Made by a program: the position numbers and the translations under genes
NCBI GenBank assembly: GCA_032622095.1
Contig: CP136065.1
Coordinates: forward strand, 246,885,474-246,949,473
Length of the DNA stretch: 64,000 bases
From: Siphonodentalium dalli
Lineage: Eukaryota; Mollusca; Scaphopoda; Gadilida; Siphonodentaliidae
Direction: 5' to 3'
Shown: positions 47,201-59,200 of the stretch, in pieces
How positions within the stretch are numbered: the stretch's first letter is position 1
Layout of the letters: each line of letters begins with the position of its first letter
The notes under the pieces: generated by a model
What the model was told of the DNA's origin: nothing
The model's database searches: none
What the model saw: only the letters and a program-made list of their open reading frames with translations

Positions 47201-50200
47201 ACGTTGTAGAATTATCGATTGATCAAGTGGCTTCATAAATTTGTTGCTTTTGATTAGCTAAGTGTGTACAACTGATCACGCCATCCACCTTGACGGCACG
47301 TGAATTCCTGTTAGTTGTTGGTTTCAAGTCTGCCAGCTACAATGAAATATCGGAACCTACAAAACACGATTTCACTTTAGCTCAGAAGAGATAGATACGA
47401 TGATGTTATGGAAATCTCTGTTATAGGCAAGCATATAATAAACTCTTTATTTTACACTCATCATTGGATAATAGAAAAAGTTGCTGTTAGATAAATATAG
47501 TTATCCCCCTTAATTTCTTTATTCTGAAATCTGTGCAGTTTTGGATATTATACCATGCAGAACTCACAATATCTATCTGTGAATAAAAATAAAATATAAT
47601 ATAATAAAAAGAGTGCTTGTGAAATAAAAAAAATTCTCTGTCGCTCATGAGGTTATAATATTGAAAGATTGCTGTCATATCTAAAGTCTGTTGTGTGATA
47701 AATGTGTCTAATGTTTACAGTACTCAGGAGCAGGCATCCTACAAGAAGTCCAGTGTGTGGGATCTGTTAATAAATGAAGTGTTAAGGCAAAAGAGTGAAG
47801 TGCGGCCACTCAAGGTCATTTGGAGGACACAACTTCAGCCATATTGTCTGAGTGAAACGTGAGTTTTGATTGGTTGAATCATCTCATATGATCAGTCAAC
47901 CTTTCCGTACTGAATGCTCATTGATAAGTAGTTCCCTTAGAAAATGTTCATATAATAAGTTCAAGAAACCATAGGTCGTTTGTTTATCTTATTATCGGAA
48001 CATTTCCCTCTAATAAATAGAATTCCTTCTGCACTTATACTATCTGTCGTCTGCTTATTTTTCCTGAAAATCCCTCCAGATGAATAATAGACCAATCCAA
48101 TGTTTTCTTTTATAACTGAATGGGAGAATTCATTTAGTTTAGAAAGGGGCAATGATGAAGATTCATTTTAGGGTCATTCGAAGGTCAATGTGTCAACTCT
48201 TGTTGCCTGTCTTAGTTCTTACTGCTTCAGTCATATTGTCTGAGTGAAACGTGAGTTTTCATTGGTTGAACATGTCATGACCTCATAGATAGGTGAGTTC
48301 ATTGAAGGTTGATATTAATCCAAATTTCCAACACACACACCGTAATTCTGATATATTAATTAAATGCATGGTGAAATCATTTGTGTTTGTTTATCGCCGA
48401 TAGTTGCATCCCGAATCCAAATGTAAATATTTACAATTCAGCGCAGTTCAGACGATGTTTTCTATGGAGTGGTATGGTCGATTTCTTTGAAATTATCAGC
48501 GATGTTAGTAGAATGCTACATTCCCCATATTGGCATAGCGCCTGAGTACTAACTTATCAGTTTCGCGCACCCGAACAAGTCCATAATATGTCTTTAATGG
48601 CATTTTATCACAAGAAATCCATTCAGATATAATTAGAAAAATTAATTTCGAGTGTAGTGGCTAACCATGTCAAGAAATCAGGATTCGTGAATTCAAAATA
48701 CACCGATCATGAACTGGTGCTAAAACTTTCGTTTGACAATGTGTTCTGGGACCCTTGGTGCTTTACGTAACACCTACTTGAATAATGCTCCTAAATTACA
48801 TGGACATAATTTGAAGGTTCAAATGAGTTATGTACGTTTAAACAACATGCAGACACATTGTTATGAATAGGTTAGTTCTACTAGTAAGCATTGTGGCAGC
48901 ATGTCACCATCATCAAACAAGGGTCGCTACAGTGAGTTAATAATTGGAACTTTGAACAATTTGGGAACCATTTTCTTGAAGATTGTTCATTATTTGAATT
49001 GAGAGTTACATTTCTGCTCTTAGTGGCGATCAGTAGGCAAAGTTGGAAATTTGTTTCATCTAATTGACTGGACAATTTCTTTGATAATCGAATCAACTAG
49101 CCATTTCAACACTAACCTGAGTGATCATATATGTGGTTCAGGGCCCAAGCTAGGGTTGGAAAACCGGGAGAAGTGACTTCTCCCTCTGGAGATTTTAGGG
49201 AGACTTCAGACCAAAATAGAGAGAAGTGGAGAGACTTAAGAAAAACATAATTTAAGAAACACTTATTTATATTCAGATATCGGTTTATTTATAAATAAAA
49301 AATGTTGACTTAATGACTTATAATATCTGAAGAAATTAATTGTTATTGTAAATTTTAAAATTTTGGAAATGGATTTTGGTCACTCTTGTAATGTGGGTGT
49401 CTGTTAAAATAAACAATAAGGACTAATCAAGGAGTTGTAAAAGCTTTTAATTTTGTTTCTAAAGCGTTTATTATTGAATACCAACATCGATGGTATGATC
49501 AGTGATGTGTGATGATAATCCAATTAAAGCAATAAACTTAACGAGTTGGATAGCTGTGTTACAATAGTGATTAATGTTTTCTTAACAAAGACCAGTGGAG
49601 CTTATACTATACACGAACAGGTTATTTAAATACCTGCATTGTAACCAAGCCCTCCACGACGCAGCAGACATACCTACGATGAAACAACGACTAACCGACC
49701 TCAGAAACCAGACCCTCGCCAGAATAGACAACAGCCCACTCATGCAAGAACTCCATCTGCGAAACCAGCTGCTCTCCACCAAAAAGACCAAGTCCATCCT
49801 AGAAATCGACAACACCGACAGACCCATCTAGATCCCATACAATCGTCAACCAAGCCAACCAACAGCCAAATCACCAGCCAGCCAATAACCTCACCAGCCA
49901 ACGCCAACACAGACCCCAACCACTCCAGCACTTCGCCAGCCACACCACCAACCAAGCATCCAAGACGCATCAGCCTTAAAGCCAGCCAACCAACAGCCAC
50001 ACCAACCAGACATCCAGCCTAAACCCAAGCCTCACATCCCAACAGCCTCGACTCCTCCACCACGCTTCCACCGCTTTGCCTCCAAATACAACAGCCTCAA
50101 CAATCGATTTTCATCGAAGAATTAAAGAAAGGGTGAAGGGAACTGCACAATGCGTTCCGACCATCCTACCCGGCCTACGGCCGGAAACTACACAACAACA

Positions 50201-53200
50201 GTACATGGGACAGACATAAGAGCAAGTGGGCAGCCAGTAGATTGACAACAAAATATCAATTGTATTATTGTAATTTGCAAACACACTTTTGACAGAAAAT
50301 AATCCTGTTTAAATGAGTTTGGATAGTATTAGTTTCTCATGCATATCTTTGTTTTATCTAAGAACATTAAACTAAGTACATTCAAAGCTCTATTTTTAAT
50401 AGTAAGCAAGCACGTGCTATTGTTTACATAATAAATATGCAACTCCAAAATGTAAAAAAGTTGGATTGGGAAACGGAGTCCGACACAAACTACTTTTCTT
50501 AAAATAAAAAATTCATGCATATTTTTAGAGTTTAAATGCATAGACATTAAAAAGACAGCATGCTTTGTTTACATTGGCTACTGCGGTGGTGACCACGCAT
50601 GGCTATACATTTTGCGGTTACACAATGACCCGACAGAACAAAGTAACGGCTAACGTGCATCTGGTAGCTCATCATAAACTTCGTTTCAAAGAGCAATTTT
50701 CTGTTTCCAAAAGCACTCAATATGATTAGAATATCTGGATACAGTACACAATATACAATTTATAATTAAAAATACCTCATTAGAACTGTTAATACTAGAT
50801 ATTTTTTGGCAAAACAATTAAAATTACCGTAAATCCCAAGCTAGTTTTGTTAAATTTGGAAGGCGACTTCGTTTTTGCCTTGTGGACATCCGAGGGCGAA
50901 GTCGCCGGCTTTAAGGCGAAAACTTCACCTCAGTCGCATCCTCGCTTGGGGCCTGAATTTTACTATATTTTCCTTCTTATTACCGATTATTCTAGTTTTA
51001 TTGACAACTTATCATTACTTTATAAGAATAGTGCTTATATTCGCAGTGACCTACCAAAAATATATTTTCTGCAGGTTATGACATTGTTACTATAGTTGTT
51101 AATAAATGATTTGCTGGTTGCAACCAGTAAACACTCATAACTATTGCTTTCAGGCCCATATCTCTCGCTTATTTAACCAGTTAACTATCATAATTATTGC
51201 TTTCAGGCCGATATCTCTATCTGATTTAACCAGTTAACTCTCATAACTATTGATTTCAGGCCGATATCTCTAGCTGATTTGTGCAGTACCCAAATTAACC
51301 TACGTTTCACTGTTGATGGATACCTCACCGGGGATATGCAGCAGTTACTTCCTCCAGTCCGGGGAGTCTACCTCGATCCACATACCGGGTAAGAATTACT
51401 TTCCCTGTCAGACAAGTTGTCCTTGATCCACATACTGGGATTGAATATATAAGTCACGAAGATGTCGAATATTTAAATATGACAAACAGTCACAATATGT
51501 GCTTCAATTATTATTTTAGTTGGGAATGAGATCTTTACACATTTTTTTTTATTTCAAGACAAGAACAAGGTATGTTCTTGTGTGTTTAATCCTGCAGTCA
51601 CAACTGTAAAATGAATTACTAAATTAGTTTAGCAGCCGATTTCGTCTCCTAGTAACCATTATGGGCCGCCCATTATGACCAGGTAACTAATCATCCATTG
51701 CTGTAAGTGCTCTGGTTGCTAACAGTGAATTATATTAGTTTCATGACAAATTAGTCTGCCTTGAGCCACGTACCGAGTGAGATGTCAAAGACGCAGGAGA
51801 TAAATGTACTCTGTTTAGTTGAATATTCAGGGATTCAAGCGTGAAAGCAGTTTGTGAACCCCGCGATATGGCAAATTTTGGTATGCCGAAAAAAAACATA
51901 ACATTTGTACCCTGTTGTTGCGTAGGGTACATTGGGTACAAATTATATAACATATTCCCGGGAACTACTTTACAACCCATGGATACATAGGTTACATGTG
52001 GTTACTTCTGGTTACTTTACCTATCAGTTAAAGTTACATTTGGGTACTTATTTTTTTTCTTTGAAATCTCAAGGTACCAGGGCAAGCCTTGAAATAGTGT
52101 GTCTGTCATTTGCAGAATGAGGTCCCCAGAGGGTGAATTTAGTGAACCCGCATCACCAAATTCACCCTCTGGGGACCTCATTCTGCTTACACCTCAGCAG
52201 AATGAGGTTCCCAGAGGGTGAATTTGGTGATGCTAGCCCGCTATGCGGGGTAGCATCACTAAATTCACCCTCTGGGGACCTCATTCTGCAAATGTCAGAC
52301 ATCCTATTTCAAGAAAACATATTCTGTACTAATACTCATTGATGAGTAGTTATCCTTTAGGAAATGTTAAGATAGTAAGTTCAACAGACAATCATAGGTA
52401 GGGCATTTGTTGAACTTAATATCTGAACTGTTCCCATCATTGAATATGAATTCTTCTGCACTTGTATTATCATTTTATCTGGCTGTAGTCTGCTCATATA
52501 TCCTTATCATCCCTTTAATTGAATAATAGACCAATCCAATGTATGCTTTTATAGCTGAATGGGAGAATCCATTCAGTATGGAAAGGGTGAAAAGAAACTG
52601 CTCAAAAAGCATTACATGCCGTGAAGTGAGATCTCCTTTGACATGCATCAACTCTTTGGTTACACATTCCATTGGGTTACTCCGAATCATTCCCCAAACA
52701 TCTTCCTGTTAATAAAGAAATAAATACACGGTGTAGAGGTGTGTATAGTCAAGTTGTACCACAAAAAACTGATTGTAGGACGACGCGTAGCGGAGTCCTA
52801 CAATCAGTTTTTTGTGGTACAACTTGACCATACACATCGATACACCGTGTATTTATTTCTTTTGTAATACGACTGAAAGTTTATGGTCACAATTCGACTG
52901 AATAGTCAACGAAATACTGCGCTTTTTCGGTCTCAGGTGAGAAAACATTTCGTGGTGTAATTCGTATTGGGCGTACTCGATTTCTTTGCATGGAGTACTC
53001 TGGTAATGTCTTGTCTTGTTATGAAATTCCCCCGTTGACTTTTCGAGGCACCTCTTCTAGAAATAATCGTTGTGATTGGCTAAAAAAACGATGTGTTTTC
53101 AGCGACGCCTGTGCGTTTCATTTACATTGTACAGGAAATACGATTGCGGTCATTTCTGTTTTGAACGTTGTTGGGACAACATGAATATGATCATCGACTA

Positions 53201-56200
53201 TGGACCATTTTCCTTACACAAAGCGATCTAAATGATCTAGTTTACTAAACTAATTTTATTCCCCTTCTGTACTGGTGAACAAACGCTTTCATTTTCAACT
53301 TGATTCCGAAATATCGAATATGATCGAGATTCGAATCGACGAATGCACAGCCCGGCCCCATGGATTTATTTTGTCATTTAATATACTTATTAAGTAACTT
53401 TCTTTGGTCGTAACATATATCAATATACCATAACATCATTTGGACCATATTCATTGGCAACCAAACTGGTTTCAAGCGACAAATCGCTAGAAAATTCGCA
53501 AGATTGTCAAGATGTAGCAAAATTCAAAGGGTTGCGGGTGTACTCCGTTGATGCCCCGTTTGCGCGGAGTTAGAAAAGACGGGAAAAGTCGCGTGCGGCG
53601 ATCTGAATAAACCGATTTTTTTCGTGGCACAAATGGAAAAAGTAGAATTGTACCACAAAACTGGAACGAGATAGCCATGGTAACTCGGGCCACTGGCCAA
53701 TCAGAACATGGCTTTTAAGCATAGTTAGGCAGGGTCGTATTACAATCACTAATAAACAACTTGCGGTAGCACTTGATTACACAACTCCTGGCTGTGCTGT
53801 GACGTATTTGGTGGTGATGAATCAAAATAAACGGAACCGATCTTGACCAATCAGAATGCATATTTTAGTGATAGATATTCAACTTGAATTGAAATGTATT
53901 GTAATTATTAATGGCAAATAAGTTTATACCAATTCCCATACCAGTTGAGATTCAGATAATAAAACTTGATAAAACACCCCCCAGATGTAAATAACATGGG
54001 ATTTTAAATCAAATTTCTGACTTCTTTACAAGCGAGAGAGTTACAGAATAGTGAGTTCAAACCCAGTGAAGCATGAGCTACAGTGTCATTGATACTTTAG
54101 CTCAATAATGATAATTTACCAGTCTATGTTAGCCTTACTCAATAAAGATAACTTACCAGTCTATGTTAGCCGTACTCAATTCTCTTATTTCACAGCCAGC
54201 GAATATTAAATCAGATCTTTTTGAGACAGGAATGAGCTACAATGTTATTGACGTTTGTTCTTTTTTTTGCTTTCTCCAGACAGAGAATAGTTCGGTCACA
54301 TCCCGGTGAAACAGAAACATGGATGGAATCCTGCAACCTAGGCTACCACAAAGTATCAACAGGTCAGCATGATTCTACATCTATAAGCAGGGTTTCCATT
54401 AGGGGTTGGGGGAATGGCACGTCTATGGCCACTTGGGGAATCTCAGTCCATCAACAAATTGCGAATATCGACATGTAATAGTATTAACCCTTTGAGTACC
54501 AGGGGCCGATCTCATCGGCCCTAAATCTACAAAATAAGTCTGTTAAAGAATATAAGAATAAATTATTAAAATTGTAAAAAATTGTAAAAAATTGTAAAAA
54601 AATAAAATAAAATAAATGGTAAGGCCAATGCATTCTCTTATATATGCGAGGCGACCTATGGTCGACTCGCATATATAAGAGAATGCATTGGCACAGGGTA
54701 TATGGGTTGATACAAAAATCAACCTGGCACTCAAAGGGTTAAGTAAGTCAGTCGATAATTTAAGCCAAGTTTTGAATATCAAAGGTAATATAAGTACATG
54801 TAGATAAAGTCAAGGAATCATATTATTTAGTTTTTTTAACAATTTGAAGAATTATTGTTAGGATGTTGTCATTTGGTACTGTATATAAACATTGAGGAAC
54901 CATAAACTGTGTGTAAAAATGTCAAAATAAGTAAAATAAGTGTACTGACAATTTTTCTTGCCGCCACCATCAGCTGTAGAGGAAATTGTTTTAATTCACC
55001 ATTTATTTTGACGTCTAACTTCACTATATTCATTACAACATGTTATACCATGAAATATTCCTGATCATCCATTAGTGGTTAAAAGTTGGACCTCATCTAG
55101 ATAATTATTAATCAGATCCAGTCAGAACAGTGTGCTACAGAGTAGTTGAGAATGTAATTGCAATGTAACCAGGCAGAATAAACTACATGGCTTTTAGTGA
55201 TGTCCGCTTCAATATCTTTCAGAATAAGCAGGGTTTCCGCTACTCGTCCAGCGGCCTCATTCCCCTCACCAACCTTGACTTAATATTGGTCACAAAAGTG
55301 CCACAGACCAAGCTCAGTCCCCTTTTTACACAGGACGAGCGATCCTCGACACTGATGATTAACATATTGCAAGGAATCCTACACTTGGTGCCTGAATAAG
55401 ACATGATCAGTAGCGCGGACACGATTGTGTACAGTTGTCTACACCATCCTGTGTAACGAATATTTATTAGTAATCAGCTTCTCGCATTTTAATTTAACGT
55501 AGATTACTGTCAATAAGTCCCAACTTTCTGACCCACTATTTCCCATCAAAATGTGCAATATACATCATTAAAGTCATTTGGGTGGGGGTTTATAAGCTAC
55601 AACCATGAACACATGTGAGTTTTGGCAGTCGCTACGACGAATAGTGCAGAACTTTTTCCCCAACACAAGGTCTATGTCAAAGAAATGTTTATTTAAAAAA
55701 AAACAATTAAGTTATTAATAGCTATCATGTATTTATAATATAATATAAAATTATCTATTATACGAATTCAGCAATAAGTCATCTCCATCCGAGGAATGGT
55801 TTTGCTTCTAAAACAATTTGATTTGATCGGCACTGTGAACAAAATACAAAGAAACCAGGCATGCAGAACAGGTGTAGCACATGCTCATCTCATGACGTAA
55901 CACCTGTTACTGCTAGACAGTGAGACAGCGTGTCTTTTGCCAACCGCGTTAGTCTTTGAAGTCCGCATTTAATATTGCTACTGTTTAAATAAAAGTTGTT
56001 GTATCCATCGTGTACTGTTGTGCTTACATGCTTTTGATTAATTATCTAAGAAAGACGATCTGTTTTAATTTGATTTAAATACGAAGCTTGAATGTTCCTG
56101 CTTGTTATCTCAAGTGCAAGGAAAAGGCTCCTTTCGAGTGATAAACATCAAAATTTTCTCACGACAGGGCACCTGGTATGTGCTTCCCAAATACGGCCAC

Positions 56201-59200
56201 ATTCCCCCAACCCCTAGCGGAAACCCTGGAATAAGGCAAAAATGCAGAGTGCCAACATGATTCACCATACCTGTAGGTCGGAGGAGGGGGCCATGATTAC
56301 ACCATACCTATAGATTGGGGAGGGGCCATGATTCCACCATACCTATAGGTTGGGGAGGGGCCATGATTCCACCATACCTATAGGTTGGGGAGGGGCCATG
56401 ATTACACCATACCTATAGGTTGGGGAGGGGCCATGATTCCACCATACCTATAGGTCGGAGGAGGGGGGCATGATTACACCATACCTATAGGTTGGGGAGG
56501 GGCCATGATTCCACCATACCTATAGGTTGGGGAGGGGCCATGATTCCACCATACCTATAGATTGGGGAGGGGCCATGATTCCACCATACCTATAGATTGG
56601 GGAGGGGCCATGATTCCACCATACCTATAGGTTGGGGAGGGGCCATGATTCCACCATACCTATAGGTTGGGGAGGGGCCATGATTCCACCATACCTATAT
56701 GTTGGGGTTTATGAACTGTATATTTTTCTTCTGCTCTCTGGTTTTCCCACTTCATGAAAACTAATTACCTTCCTTTGGCATATAAATGTTCCGGCTTCAA
56801 CAAAGAAATAAATGAAACACTTCAGTATTTGTGTGATCGATGAATAAAATATGTAGCAGATCCTCGCCCAATAGTGCTTGAATCCCCATCATGGCATATA
56901 ACATACATGTATTTAAACGACAACACTAGCCACATATTCCGTATGTTCTGCAGGCATCATGTTCTTACCAACACTGCGGAAGATATACTCCGATGATGAT
57001 GGCACGACTGTTCACCTTCTTTTCGCCAATTCTACTTTGCTGACTACCAATTTGAATCCTGCTAGTTCTATGGCATCGTTACACTGGGATGATGGGAAAG
57101 GTCACAGGGTCAGATTGAATCTCATTCCAATCATGAGAAAATTAGCTTATCAAGTGAGTAATGATGTTAGCTTATCAGTGGGTAATGGTGTTAGTTTATC
57201 AAGTGAGTAATGATGTTAGCTTATCAAGTGAGTAAGGATGTTAGCTTATCAAGTGAGTAATGGTGTTAGTTTATCAAGTGAGTAATGATGTTAGCTTATC
57301 AAGTGAGTAATGATGTTACTTGAAACTTGGCACAGACATCACCCACCATGGGAACCTATGCACCTGCGATTATAACGTCTGTCAGACTTTTTTTGGTGGA
57401 GTTAACCCCCCTTTTTCGACTTAGAATTTTTTCGCAACATGTATACTTTTGTCCGAACTTTTATTCCTACATTTTTCGGTAAATTTTTTTAAAACGTGGC
57501 ACAGATATTTAGTACCATGGGAACTTGTGCACCTGCGATTATGACGTCTGTCCGACATTTTTTGGTGGAGTTATCCCCCTTTTTCGACTTAGAAACTTTT
57601 TTTGCAACATGCATAATTTTGTCCGAGCTTTTATTCCTACATTTTTCGGTCAATGTTTTTTAATCTTGGCACTGATATTTAGTACCATGGGAACCTGTGC
57701 ACCTGCGATTATGACGTCTGTCCGACATTTTTTGTGTGGAGTTATTCCCCTTTTTCGACTTAGAAATATTTTCGCAACATACATAATTTTGTCCAAGCTT
57801 TTATTCCTACATTTTTCGGTCAATAGGTTTAAGATTAGGGTTATGGTTGTACACCTGCAATGGGAACTGTTATTTTATTATTTTAACTAAATGTTTACTG
57901 ACATGTGAAACATCTTAGTATTTTAAAAACAGGGGGGTATCCGTAGTCCCATTGGGACCGTCACACCTCTAGTTAAGTGAGTAATGATGTTAGTTTATCA
58001 AGTGAGTAATGATGTTAGCTTATTAAGTGAGTAATGATGTTAGTTTATCAAGTGAGTAATGATGTTAGTTTATCAAGTGAGTAATGATGTTAGCTTATCA
58101 AGTGAGTAATGATGTTAGCTTATCAAGTGAGTAATGATGTTAGCTTATCAAGTGAGTAATGATGTTAGTTTATCAAGTGAGTAATGATGTGAGCTTATCA
58201 AGTGAGTAATGATGTGAGTTTATCAAGTGAGAGTAATGATGTTAGTTTATCAAGTAAGTAATGATGTTAGCTTATCAAGTGAGTAATGATGTTAGCTTAT
58301 CAAGTGAGCAATGGTGTTAGTTTATCATGTGAGTAATGATGTTAGTTTATCAAGTGAGTAATGATGTTAGCTTATTAAGTGAGTAATGATGTTAGTTTAT
58401 CAACTGAGTAATGATGTTAGCTTATCAAGTGAGTAGTGATGTTAGCTTATCAAGTGAGTAGTGATGTTAGCTTATCAAGTGAGTAATGATGTTAGCTTAT
58501 CAAGTGAGTAATGATATTAGTTTATCAACTGAGTAATGATGTTAGTTTATCAAGTGAGTAATGATGTTAGCTTATCAAGTGAGTAAAGTTAGCTTATCAA
58601 GTGAGTAATGATGTTAGCTTATCAAGTGAGTAATGATGTTAGTTTATCAAGTGAGTAATGATGTTAGCTTATCAAGTGAGTAATGATGTTAGTTTATCAA
58701 GTGAGTAATGATGTGAGCTTATCAAGTGAGTAATGATGTGAGTTTATCAAGTGAGAGTAATGATGTTAGTTTATCAAGTAAGTAATGATGTTAGCTTATC
58801 AAGTGAGTAATGATGTTAGCTTATCAAGTGAGCAATGGTGTTAGTTTATCATGTGAGTAATGATGTTAGTTTATCAAGTGAGTAATGATGTTAGCTTATT
58901 AAGTGAGTAATGATGTTAGTTTATCAACTGAGTAATGATGTTAGCTTATCAAGTGAGTAGTGATGTTAGCTTATCAAGTGAGTAGTGATGTTAGCTTATC
59001 AAGTGAGTAATGATGTTAGCTTATCAAGTGAGTAATGATATTAGTTTATCAACTGAGTAATGATGTTAGTTTATCAAGTGAGTAATGATGTTAGCTTATC
59101 AAGTGAGTAAAGTTAGCTTATCAAGTGAGTAATGATGTTAGCTTATCAAGTGAGTAATGATGTTAGTTTATCAAGTGAGTAATGATGTTAGCTTATCAAG

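Noticed and set aside
49582-50000. Minus-strand frames of 81 and 86 codons
   Set aside because: Antisense shadows of the C/A-rich LINE 3' region. The plus-strand frame has the LINE-like motif.
57525-57890. 121-codon open frame
   Set aside because: Translation of the internal units of a non-coding element that interrupts the donor array.
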